Assembly (NCBI GenBank): GCA_000434235.1
Contig: FR891971.1
Coordinates: 23,472 to 58,592, forward strand
Reading direction: 5' to 3'
DNA: 35,121 nucleotides
Origin: Alistipes sp. CAG:268
GTDB taxonomy: Bacteria; Bacteroidota; Bacteroidia; Bacteroidales; Rikenellaceae
A program made the translations under genes and the position numbers. Numbering within the stretch: position 1 is the stretch's first letter; each line of letters starts with the position of its first letter. The notes beneath the pieces were generated by a model. It ran no database searches and was not told the origin of the DNA. It saw nothing but the letters and a program-made list of their open reading frames with translations. Below are positions 8,916 through 16,978 of this stretch, piece by piece.

Positions 8916-11865
8916 TTAGAATGTTAAATCGAGACCGAAAGTGAATTGGCGCGACATCGGGTACTCGGCGGCGTACATGTTGCCGACGGCTTCCGGGTCG
9001 AGTCCCGAGAATTTCGTGAACGTCAGCAGGTTCTGGGCCTGGGCGTAGATTCTTACGCCGCTCAGGAAACCGGTCTTGCGCAGCAGCCCCTTCGGGAACG
9101 AATAGCTCAGCATCAGGTTCTTCAGACGCAGGAACGAGGCATCTTCGAGCAGGCGGCTATCGAACTCGGTGTAGACGCCGTGGCGCGGGATGTCGGTGAT
9201 GTCGCCGGGCTGCTTCCAGCGGTTGAGCAGGCGCTTCGACTGGTTGTAGGAGGCGAAGCGGCCGTTCGACTCGTCGAAGTAGCGGTCGTTGTTGATCATC
9301 CAGCGGTCGGCCAGCCACGAGAACTGCGCCGAGAGCGAGAGCCCCTTCCAGCTCAGCGTCGTGCCGAAACCACCCTGCCAGGGGGCCTCGAACGTCTTAC
9401 CGATCATCACCTTGTCCTCGTCGCGGAGTTCGTTGGTCAGCTCGCCGTCCTTCGTGTACCAGAGGGCGTCGCCGTTGGCCGGGTTCACGCCGGCGAAGCG
9501 GTTGATGTAGAATTCGCTGACGTCGTGGCCTACGACATATTTCAGGCTCGACGACGAGAGTTCGTACTCCTGCACGCCGTTGTAGAGCTCCGTGAGCTTG
9601 TTCTTGTTGTAGGAGACGTTGGCGTTGAGCGACCACGAGAAGTTCTCCGTGGCGACAACGGCGCCCGAGAGGCTGATCTCGAAACCGCGGTTCACCATGG
9701 CGCCGACGTTGTCCCAGCGGTTGCCGAAGCCGTTGTCGGAGTAGGACTTCGGAACGTACATCAGCATGTTGGTGGTCTTCTTGTTATAGAGCTCGAGGTC
9801 GATGTTCAGGCGGTTCCAGAATCCGAAGTGCAGACCGAGGTTGGTGGTCCACGTAGACTCCCAGCTCAGGTCTTCGTTGCCCTGCGAGGTGGGGGCGATG
9901 CCGGCCGTGCCGACATAGTCGGCTCCTCCGGAGACGAGTGCGAGGTGCTCGTAGTTGGGAATCGACGAGTTACCGGCCGTACCGGTCGAGATGTTGATCT
10001 GTGCGTTGGTCAGCCAGTCGGCGGCATCCTGCATGAAACGCTCGTTGCGCAGGTTCCACATGAAGCCGACCGATCCGAAGACGCCCCAGCGGTTCGAGGC
10101 GCCGAAACGCGACGAGGCGTCGGCGCGGACGGCGAACTCGGCGAAGTAGCGGTTGTCGTAGTTGTACTCGCCGCGGCCGAAGAACGACAGCAGTCCGTAA
10201 TCGTCGGCCGGGGTGTCCTCCCACGAGGCCGCATAGGTTCCAGTCCCGATGTTGGTCAGTTTGTTGTTGTTCTGACCGCGGGTGGTCACGCCGAACGATT
10301 CGTAGTGGTAGTTCGTACCGTCCTGACCGACCATGAAGTTGAACGAGTGCTTGTCGTTCACGTCGAACCGGTAGTTGATCGTGTTGGATACCTGGAGCGT
10401 CAGGGCGTCGGAGGTGTTGCGCGATGCGGTGCCCTGCTCGAGGTTGGGCAGGTATTCGGGCATCGACTGTCCGAATCCGGTGGCATGCGAGAAATCAACG
10501 CTGAACTGCGACCGGATCGTCAGCCCCTCGATGGGCGTCGCCTCGGCGAAGAGCGAGGAGAGTACCTTGTATTTCTTGTAGCTCACCGGATTGTTCTCGA
10601 TCCACTCGAGGGGGTTCTGGCCGTCACCCTTCCAACTGCCGTCCTCGATCGAGGCGAGCGAGCCGTCGGAGCGGTAGGGATTCCAGTAGGGGAGCATGAA
10701 CCGTGCGGCCGAGATCGGCGTGACGACGGTGTATTCGCCCGACTGGGCCAGTTCGATGTCCTGGTAGTTGAGCATCGTGTTCGTGCCGATCTTGAGCCAC
10801 TTGGCGGCCCGCTGTTCGACATTGGCGCGGATCGAGTAGCGGTCGAAGGCCGAGCCGGGGGCGATACCCTCCTGGCTGTAGTAGCCGCCCGAGACGTAGT
10901 AGTTCGTGCGGTCGTTGGCGCCCGAAACGGACAACTCGTAGCTCTGGAGCATGGCCGAATCGTTGAATACGGCCTCGAGCCAGTTTACGTCGGTCTTGCT
11001 CAGCAGGTTGTAGTCCTTGCCGTCGGTCAGTCCGATCTCCTTTTCGTACTGGATGCGCTCGGAGGTGTTCATCAGGTCCCAGTTGCCGTGGGCGATCTGC
11101 GAGAAACCGAGCTGCATGCGGTAGTTGATGATCGGATGGTCGTTCATGCGGCCGCGCTTGGTGGTGATGACCACCACGCCGTTGGCCGCACGGGCTCCGT
11201 AGATCGAGGTCGAGGCGGCGTCCTTGAGTACCGAGAGGTTCTCGATGTCGGCCGGGTTGATCATGTTGAAGTCCGAGCTGGAGATCACCACGCCGTCGAG
11301 GACGAAGAGCGGCTCGGTGCCCGAGTTGATCGAGTTCGTACCGCGGATGGTCATGACGGTCGCCTCGCTGGGCTCACCCGAGTTGGAGAGCACCGTGAGG
11401 CCCGGGACCTGACCCTGCAGCGCCTGGTCGAATGCAGCCGTCGGGGTGCTTTCGATCTTTTCGGCCTTGACGGTCGATACCGATCCGGCGATGGTGCCCT
11501 TCTTGCGCACGCCGTAGGCGATGACGACCACATCCTCGAGAGCCTGCGAGTCGCTCTGCATCTCGAGGTTGAAGGTCACGTGTGTTTGTCCTTCGGGAAC
11601 GATGTACTCGACCGGCTTGTAGCCGATGTACTGGAAGATGAGTGTGGTGCCGGGGGCAACCTCGATGGAGTAGCTTCCGTCGGCAAGGGTCGAAACGCCG
11701 GTCGCCGATCCGGAAATCACGTTCACCCCGATCAGGGGCTGTTTGTCTTCAGCCGAGGTGACTACGCCACTGACGGTGACGGTCTCCCCCCCCCCTTGAC
11801 GGGGTTGCAAAAGACAGCGCGCTGAAGCATAGCGCGAGAATAGTGAGTAGAATTGTTTTTTGCAT
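8916..11865 (-). CDS. SusC/RagA-family TonB-dependent transporter, frameshifted at a G10 tract
   Basis: The protein has a CarboxypepD_reg-like domain (VSGVVTSAEDKQPLIGVNV), a TonB-box region (LEDVVVIAYG), a plug domain (VMTIRGTNSINSGTEPLFVL) and a long beta-barrel ending in FTFGLDLTF. It imports ligand captured by the SusD partner, powered by TonB. The signal peptide MQKTILLTILALCFSALSFA starts at an ATG at 11865, 24 nt beyond the promoter -7 element, but it lies in a different frame from the receptor. The two frames meet at a run of ten G on the coding strand (plus-strand C at 11786-11795). As read, translation from 11865 stops at 11749-11751 after 38 codons. With nine G the gene would encode about 982 residues. 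The receptor frame itself has only a TTG (11810) near its start and no signal peptide. The alternatives are phase variation, ribosomal or RNA-polymerase slippage, or a sequencing error. Confidence 0.93.
11786..11795 (-). repeat. Poly-G tract (G10 on the coding strand) at the start of the SusC-like gene
   Basis: Ten consecutive C on the plus strand give ten G on the coding strand, directly after the signal-peptide codons. A tract of nine or twelve G joins the signal peptide to the receptor. Ten G, as given here, or eleven G do not. Tracts of this length are known slipped-strand mispairing sites in other bacteria. Confidence 0.9.
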
Positions 11866-11889
11866 AAGGAAAAGACTTTCTTACCGTTG

Positions 11890-11920
11890 CAAAGGTATGA
11901 AATTTAATTGTGCGCACAAA
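11890..11920 (-). promoter_or_regulatory. Bacteroidota promoter for the SusCD operon
   Basis: On the minus strand TTTG (11917-11920) is followed after 19 nt by TACCTTTG (11890-11897), matching the primary-sigma consensus TTTG-N19/20-TAnnTTTG. Transcription should start near 11883-11885, leaving a leader of about 18-20 nt before the ATG at 11865. No other promoter is obvious inside the operon. Confidence 0.82.
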
Positions 11921-12738
11921 TAGGCTTTTTGTAGCCAAACTGTAAGCCGTCAGGACTTTAAAGGTGTCTTTTCGATGGTGTCGGCCGGATTTGTTTACTT
12001 GTATCGGACTGACTATAAGGTTTGTTTATTCTGGTTTCTGTTTTAACCGACCGTTGAACCCGGGCTGTTTTGCTATTTTTTAAATAAACCCTCTTTCGGC
12101 CCTCCCCTGGCGGGTTGTCTGGAATGCCTGGCTGTTCATTATTTGCCATTTTTTGTTTATCGACCCGGTTTTATTAAGCGTTTTATTGGTGTGTCGGGTT
12201 TTTAAATTTTTAAAATTTATCAAACATTCAGGTTTTAACATGGATATTAAAAAATGACGATTTGCCTGAAAATATTTTGATTTTTGCAATGGTTTTCCTG
12301 GTTTTTGGTGAAGCTTGTTTCTGTTTGTAGTTAAAATGACATATTTATGTAACAGTTTGGAAAAGCCGTAAAGTGTTCTAAATGGAGGAAAATGCAGCGA
12401 CAATATTCAGCTAAAACGGGAAATTTTGTACTGAAAGAGAAGTTTTGTACTTTGTTTTGATTTCGATTTGAAATCAAAATTGCCTGTAAAAATATATAAT
12501 GTAATGCGAACCTGCTCGTAATGCGCTCTAAGGCCGTTTTGACTCTGCGCGGCCTGTCTCCGAAAACGGATGCATGATGATGAATTGAAATGAACCGGAT
12601 TGGACTGGACTGAATATTCGGAGGACGCAAAATGTTCCATGCACTTGAGCCTGCCGCGTGGTGAGGCCCCGGCTATGCGGCATTTTTGTTCGAACAAGGA
12701 TGGTTTCGAAGGAGGGGGATTGCTTGAGGTCCGAATGC
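11921..12738. other. A+T-rich gene-free stretch
   Basis: About 820 bp between the SusC promoter and the tRNA-Thr terminator hold no reading frame that resembles a known protein. The middle (roughly 12150-12500) is visibly A+T-rich against G+C-rich surroundings. I see no tRNA, clear promoter, strong hairpin or transposase remnant. Open frames crossing it have no start context and read as low-complexity sequence. Confidence 0.6.
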
Positions 12739-12768
12739 AAAAAAGGAAGAGCCTGGGCTCTTCCTTTT
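12739..12768 (-). terminator. Intrinsic terminator after tRNA-Thr
   Basis: On the minus strand a 12-bp stem (AAAAGGAAGAGC pairing with GCTCTTCCTTTT) with a 4-nt loop is followed by a T-run. It begins 4 nt past the end of the tRNA, so it should end the tRNA transcript. Confidence 0.85.
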
Positions 12769-12771
12769 CTG

Positions 12772-12843
<72 letters not shown>

Positions 12844-12864
12844 AGTTTTCTCCGTTGAGTGGTG

Positions 12865-12896
12865 CAAAAGTACACAAGAAAAATGAAAAGACCAAA
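12865..12896 (-). promoter_or_regulatory. Promoter of tRNA-Thr
   Basis: On the minus strand TTTG (12893-12896) is followed after 20 nt by TACTTTTG (12865-12872), a match to the Bacteroidota TTTG-N20-TAnnTTTG promoter. The predicted start lies about 15 nt before the mature tRNA 5' end. Confidence 0.75.
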
Positions 12897-12924
12897 AAAA
12901 TGTGCATTTTTCACAAAAAATTTC

Positions 12925-12932
12925 TACCTTTA
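12925..12932 (+). promoter_or_regulatory. Possible -7 element for the threonine dehydrogenase gene
   Basis: TACCTTTA matches TAnnTTTG at seven of eight positions and lies 24 nt before the ATG at 12957. No clear -33 element is seen, so this is tentative. Confidence 0.4.
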
Positions 12933-12956
12933 CATACGAATCATAACACAAACCAG

Positions 12957-13907
12957 ATGAAACGCATCCTAATTGTTGGCGCCGGCGGCCAGATTGGCTC
13001 CGAATTGACAGTCTACCTGCGCAGTATTTATGGCGGTCACAACGTGGTGGCCACCGACATGCGCGAATGCAAAGCCCTGGGGGAGGACGGCCCCTTCGAG
13101 GTGCTCAACGCCCTCGATGCAACAGCGATGGCTTCGGTTGTGGCCCGTCACCACGTAGATACGATCTTCAACCTCGTGGCCCTGCTTTCGGCTGTCGGGG
13201 AGCGTAACCCGCAGATGGCCTGGCAGGTCAATATGGGTGCGCTGAACAACTCGCTCGAGGTGGCGCGTCAGCACCACTGCGCGCTCTTTACGCCGAGCTC
13301 GATCGGCGCCTTCGGGCCCACTTCGCCCAAGGACAAGACGCCGCAGGACACCATCATGCAGCCCACGACGATCTACGGCGTCTGCAAGGTGACCGGAGAG
13401 CTGTTGAGCAACTACTACCACCATAAGTTCGGGGTCGATACCCGTTCGGTGCGTTTCCCGGGCATCATCTCGAACGTGACGCTCCCGGGTGGCGGTACGA
13501 CCGATTACGCTGTGGAGATCTACTACGAGGCGATTCGTTCGGGCCGTTTCACCTGTCCGGTTCCCTCCGACGTCTATATGGACATGATCTACATGCCCGA
13601 TGCGCTGCGCGCCTGCGTGGAGCTGATGGAGGCCGACCCGGCGAAACTCGTGCACCGCAACAGCTTCAACCTCGCGTCGATGAGCTTCACTCCCGAAATC
13701 ATCTGCGCAGAGATCAAGAAGCGCCTGCCCGACTTCACGATGGATTACGACATCGATCCGGTGAAGAAGGAGATTGCCGAGAGCTGGCCCAATTCGCTCG
13801 ACGACACCTGCGCCCGCGAGGAGTGGGGCTGGAAGCCCGAATGGGACCTCTCGCGCATGACGGACGACATGCTGGCGCATATCCGCACCAAGTTGGGCAA
13901 GAACTGA
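12957..13907 (+). CDS. tdh: L-threonine 3-dehydrogenase, SDR type
   Basis: The 316-residue protein is an extended short-chain dehydrogenase/reductase. It has the NAD-binding motif GAGGQIG (residues 8-14), an acidic residue after the second strand (VVATDMRE), the family sequence LVALLSAVGERNPQMAW, SSIGAFGP, and the catalytic Tyr140-x3-Lys144 pair (YGVCK). These match the epimerase-like threonine dehydrogenases, which oxidise L-threonine to 2-amino-3-ketobutyrate, rather than the zinc-dependent Tdh of E. coli. In-frame sequence is open upstream of 12957 but crosses the tRNA antisense, so the ATG at 12957 is chosen because it directly precedes the Rossmann motif. No kbl (2-amino-3-ketobutyrate CoA ligase) gene is adjacent. 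The gene is divergent from tRNA-Thr. Confidence 0.9.
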   Translation: MKRILIVGAGGQIGSELTVYLRSIYGGHNVVATDMRECKALGEDGPFEVLNALDATAMASVVARHHVDTIFNLVALLSAVGERNPQMAWQVNMGALNNSLEVARQHHCALFTPSSIGAFGPTSPKDKTPQDTIMQPTTIYGVCKVTGELLSNYYHHKFGVDTRSVRFPGIISNVTLPGGGTTDYAVEIYYEAIRSGRFTCPVPSDVYMDMIYMPDALRACVELMEADPAKLVHRNSFNLASMSFTPEIICAEIKKRLPDFTMDYDIDPVKKEIAESWPNSLDDTCAREEWGWKPEWDLSRMTDDMLAHIRTKLGKN

Positions 13908-13933
13908 TCCTTCGCCCGGCCGATGAAAGAGTG

Positions 13934-13974
13934 AACGGTCGTCGGGGCAGGATTTTTGCTCCGACGGCCGTTTT
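13934..13974 (+). terminator. Terminator after the threonine dehydrogenase gene
   Basis: A 12-bp imperfect stem (AACGGTCGTCGG and CCGACGGCCGTT) with a T-rich loop is followed by TT just past the stem. It sits 27 nt after the stop codon and just before the hydrolase gene. Confidence 0.65.
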
Positions 13975-13996
13975 GTATGCATAAAGACGGAAAACC

Positions 13997-14977
13997 ATGA
14001 AACGGATTGTTCGAATCTCCGTGGCCGCCGTGCTGGTTGTTGCGGCGGTACTTCTGGGCGGGAGCTTCTACATGCTCTCCTATTCGCTCCGGCCCGACCG
14101 GGTGATGGCCGAGAAGAATGCCGATTCCTATAAATATATGTATGAGGAGTATCCCTTTCTCGAACCGTGGGTGGACAGCCTGACCCGTGCGGGCGCCCTG
14201 CGCGATACGACGATCTGTGATCCCGACGGGCTGCGGCTTCATGCCATCTATGCCGCGGCGCCCCGCCCGACGGACCGTACGGCCGTGATCGTGCACGGAT
14301 ATACGGACAACGCCGTGCGGATGCTCATGATCGGCTACTTATACAACCACGACCTGGGCTATAACATCCTGTTGCCCGATCTGCACTACCACGGCCGGAG
14401 CGAGGGCCGGGCCATCCGCATGGGATGGCTCGACCGGCTCGACGTGCTGCGGTGGATGGATGTGGCCAACGAGCTCTTCGGCGGACATACGCAGATGGTC
14501 GTCCACGGTATCTCGATGGGGGCCGCCACGACGATGATGGTCTCGGGCGAGGAGCAGCGCCCCTATGTGAAGTGCTTTGTCGAGGACTGCGGCTACACGA
14601 GTGTCTGGGACGAGTTCCGCAAGGAGCTCAAGGAGCAGTTCTCTTTGCCGGCCTTCCCGCTGCTCCATGCCGCCAGCCGGCTGTGCGACCTGAAGTACGG
14701 TTGGAACTTCCGCGAGGCTTCGGCGCTCGGACAGGTGGCCAAATGCCGCCTGCCGATGCTCTTCATCCACGGCGATGCCGACGACTATGTCCCGACCTGG
14801 ATGGTCTACCCGCTCTATGAAGCCAAGCCGGGCGAGAAGGAGTTGTGGGTGGTTCCCGGGGCCGCGCATGCGATGTCCTATCGGGACAATCCGGAGGAGT
14901 ATACGCGCCGTGTGGGCGAGTTTGTCGGGCGGTACATCGGAACGCAAGGCGGAGAGGACGATGGAGCGGGAGCGTGA
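13997..14977 (+). CDS. Membrane-anchored alpha/beta hydrolase
   Basis: The 326-residue protein begins with a hydrophobic segment (residues about 6-28) with no lipobox, so it is likely an N-terminal membrane anchor or uncleaved signal facing the periplasm. The alpha/beta-hydrolase fold is shown by an HGY oxyanion region (AVIVHGYTDN), the nucleophile elbow GISMGA with Ser173, the acid region IHGDADDYVP (probably Asp262), and His291 in GAAHAMSY. This is the family often annotated as alpha/beta hydrolase of the serine aminopeptidase/BAAT type. The substrate is unknown. Its last 17 nt overlap the next gene, which suggests translational coupling. A terminator separates it from the upstream gene. 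Confidence 0.9.
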   Translation: MKRIVRISVAAVLVVAAVLLGGSFYMLSYSLRPDRVMAEKNADSYKYMYEEYPFLEPWVDSLTRAGALRDTTICDPDGLRLHAIYAAAPRPTDRTAVIVHGYTDNAVRMLMIGYLYNHDLGYNILLPDLHYHGRSEGRAIRMGWLDRLDVLRWMDVANELFGGHTQMVVHGISMGAATTMMVSGEEQRPYVKCFVEDCGYTSVWDEFRKELKEQFSLPAFPLLHAASRLCDLKYGWNFREASALGQVAKCRLPMLFIHGDADDYVPTWMVYPLYEAKPGEKELWVVPGAAHAMSYRDNPEEYTRRVGEFVGRYIGTQGGEDDGAGA

Positions 14978-15413
14978 ATACGAAGGGCGTCTGACGGCGT
15001 TTTACAGGACACTGGAGGAGGCGATCGGCCGGCTTCCGGCCGAGGTGCGGGCCTCGCTCTACCGTCCCTGTGCTGCGGAGTGCGTGCGGGGCGATGTGCT
15101 GCAGGAGATGCGGCGGCAGTTCGAGGAGTGCGGCTGCGATCTCGACCGGCAGTATGCCCGGTACGGGCGGACGCCTTATTTCTTCGCCGACGTCATCGAA
15201 CCGGGGCGGGTGTACGAGATCGGTTATCCGCGGTGTCTGTGCCCGCAGGTCGCTGCGGGGTTCACCAATGCTCCGACCCACTGCGAGTGTTCGCGGGAGA
15301 GCATCCTCTTTGTGCTGCAGGATCTGCTCCCCGGCCGTGACATCCGCGTGGAATGCCTCGGGACCGTCCTGTCGGGCAGCCCGGAGTGCCGTTTCCGGGT
15401 CGAGGTCGGGTAG
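14961..15413 (+). CDS. Small cysteine-rich protein, ATC-hydrolase-like family (uncertain)
   Basis: The 150-residue protein is read from an ATG at 14961 that overlaps the 3' end of the hydrolase gene by 17 nt. It has no signal peptide, so it is probably cytoplasmic. Several cysteines are arranged in short motifs: EECGCD, then CLCP near residue 95, CECS near residue 110, and a final GSPECRF. This layout resembles small proteins annotated as L-2-amino-thiazoline-4-carboxylic acid hydrolase-like or related DUFs, which keep a Cys-rich C-terminal half. I cannot confirm that by eye and claim no reaction. The overlap suggests it works with the upstream hydrolase. A strong hairpin terminator follows about 130 nt downstream. 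Confidence 0.72.
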   Translation: MEREREYEGRLTAFYRTLEEAIGRLPAEVRASLYRPCAAECVRGDVLQEMRRQFEECGCDLDRQYARYGRTPYFFADVIEPGRVYEIGYPRCLCPQVAAGFTNAPTHCECSRESILFVLQDLLPGRDIRVECLGTVLSGSPECRFRVEVG

Positions 15414-15540
15414 GATGACCGGGGCCGCTTCGTCTGTGGCGGTCTTCTTCCGGAGACTCGGGCGCCGGCCCCGGGCTGAATCCGGTGCGTGGAGGTTGCA
15501 CGGTGGGCTCGGGAACCCTCCCGGGAAAGGAGATATGACA

Positions 15541-15578
15541 AAAAACCGGAGGTTCTCCTCAAGGGAACCTCCGGTTTT
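15541..15578. terminator. Bidirectional terminator between convergent genes
   Basis: A near-symmetric hairpin (AAAACCGGAGGTTC pairing with GAACCTCCGGTTTT) has A-runs before it and T-runs after it on both strands. It can end the plus-strand small Cys-rich gene and the minus-strand aldolase gene. Confidence 0.88.
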
Positions 15579-15599
15579 CATTTGGTCGGGATTGCTCGA

Positions 15600-16601
15600 T
15601 TATTCGGCCTTGCCGTCCGAACCGAGAACCTCCTTGATCTTGTGGATGTAGAGCTTCTTCATGTTGTCGCGAGCCGGGCCCAGGTACTTGCGCGGGTCGA
15701 ACTCTGCGGGCTTCGTGGCGAAGACCTCGCGGATGGCGGCCGTCATGGCAAGACGCGAGTCGGAGTCGATGTTGATCTTGCAGACAGCGCTCTTGGCAGC
15801 CTGGCGCAGCTCCTCCTCGGGAATACCTACGGCAGCCTTCAGTGCACCGCCGTACTTGTTGATCGTATCGACCTCCTCCTGGGGAACCGACGACGATCCG
15901 TGGAGCACGATGGGGAAGCCCGGAAGCTCCTTCTCGATAGCTGCGAGCACGTCGAATGCCAGGGGGGGCGGAACCAGACGGCCCGTCTTGGGATCTACGG
16001 TGCACTGCTCCGGCGTGAACTTGTAGGCGCCGTGCGACGTACCGATCGAGATGGCCAGCGAATCGACGCCGGTCTTCGTGACGAAATCAACGACCTCCTC
16101 GGGCTTGGTGTAGTGGCTCTCCTCGGCGGCAACCTCGTCCTCGACGCCGGCCAGCACGCCCAGCTCGCCCTCGACCGTCACGTCGAACTGGTGAGCGTAT
16201 TCAACGACCTTCTTCGTCAGGGCGACGTTCTCGTCGTAGGGAAGCGACGAACCGTCGATCATCACCGACGAGAAGCCCATATCGACGCAGCTCTTGCAGG
16301 TCTCGAACGAATCTCCGTGGTCGAGGTGCAGCACGATCTGGGGCTTTGCCCAGCCCAGCTCCTTGGCATACTCCACAGCACCTTCGGCCATGTAGCGCAG
16401 CAGGGTCTGGTTGGCGTAGTTGCGCGCACCCTTCGATACCTGGAGGATTACCGGCGACTTGGTCTCGGCAGCGGCCTGGATGATGGCCTGGAGCTGCTCC
16501 ATGTTGTTGAAGTTGAAAGCGGGGATGGCGTAGCCGCCCTTGATGGCCTTGGCGAACATCTCGCGGGTGTTCACGAGGCCCAACTCTTTGTAGGATACCA
16601 T
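15600..16601 (-). CDS. fba: Fructose-1,6-bisphosphate aldolase, class II
   Basis: The 333-residue zinc aldolase cleaves fructose 1,6-bisphosphate to dihydroxyacetone phosphate and glyceraldehyde 3-phosphate in glycolysis and runs in reverse for gluconeogenesis. Visible class II features are the N-terminal NTREMFAKAIKGGYAIPAFN, the metal and catalytic motif LHLDHGDS, the VTVEGELGVLAGVEDEV loop, the phosphate-binding SIGTSHGAYKF, and VLHGSSSVP. The start is set at 16601 because MVSYKELGLVNTREMF is the typical N-terminus. The frame stays open further upstream, but that stretch reads as A+T-rich leader. The gene stands alone and is divergent from fumarase. Confidence 0.96.
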   Translation of the reverse strand: MVSYKELGLVNTREMFAKAIKGGYAIPAFNFNNMEQLQAIIQAAAETKSPVILQVSKGARNYANQTLLRYMAEGAVEYAKELGWAKPQIVLHLDHGDSFETCKSCVDMGFSSVMIDGSSLPYDENVALTKKVVEYAHQFDVTVEGELGVLAGVEDEVAAEESHYTKPEEVVDFVTKTGVDSLAISIGTSHGAYKFTPEQCTVDPKTGRLVPPPLAFDVLAAIEKELPGFPIVLHGSSSVPQEEVDTINKYGGALKAAVGIPEEELRQAAKSAVCKINIDSDSRLAMTAAIREVFATKPAEFDPRKYLGPARDNMKKLYIHKIKEVLGSDGKAE

Positions 16602-16645
16602 ACTTTTAAATATTAAGAAAAATTCGAAATTCTCGATTAACCGCG

Positions 16646-16653
16646 CAAATTTA
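16646..16653 (-). promoter_or_regulatory. -7 element for the aldolase gene
   Basis: TAAATTTG on the minus strand matches TAnnTTTG exactly and lies 44 nt before the ATG at 16601. No good -33 TTG is found at the expected distance. Confidence 0.6.
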
Positions 16654-16726
16654 CGAAAAAACCGGATATCATGCGTCTTTATTGCAAAAAAAATGAAACG
16701 GTCGTTCCGGATGCCTGCAAGGGACT

Positions 16727-16788
16727 GCGGCCGACCCCATTGCAGCCGCATGCCGTGCCGGGGCATACGGGGCGGACGGCCGCGTTTT
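16727..16788 (+). other. Strong nested stem-loop followed by a T-run in the aldolase-fumarase gap
   Basis: The 377-bp gap between two divergent genes holds a layered inverted repeat. GCGGCCG (16727-16733) pairs with CGGCCGC (16777-16783), CCCC (16735-16738) with GGGG (16769-16772), and an inner ATGCC (16750-16754) with GGCAT (16762-16766). GTTTTT follows on the plus strand. It looks like the terminator or body of a small structured RNA, but no upstream promoter of its own is evident. Confidence 0.4.
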
Positions 16789-16860
16789 TCCCTTTGTGCG
16801 GAATACGGTTGCGGGCTTCGGTCCTTCGTGTGTTAAAAAAATAACAAACCGGAGGGATTT

Positions 16861-16892
16861 GTTGTGCAATCGGAGAGTTTTTTGTAAATTTG
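16861..16892 (+). promoter_or_regulatory. Promoter of the fumarase gene
   Basis: GTTG (16861-16864) is followed after 20 nt by TAAATTTG (16885-16892), matching the Bacteroidota promoter consensus. The expected start near 16898 gives a leader of about 80 nt. Confidence 0.72.
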
Positions 16893-16978
16893 CGAGGAAT
16901 TTCGGATTGCCGGGCCGGCCTCGGGCGCGCCCCTTCCGACCAAAGACCGGATACATAAACACACAAACATACACGATC

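Noticed and set aside
8916..11810. SusC-like gene taken as complete from the TTG at 11810
   Set aside because: That start gives no signal peptide, has no support as an initiation site, and ignores the intact signal peptide just upstream in another frame. The frameshift reading explains all the evidence better.
15962..15968. G7 run inside the aldolase gene as a second slippage site
   Set aside because: The run is short, the frame is intact, and it encodes prolines in a conserved part of an essential enzyme, so a switch is unlikely.
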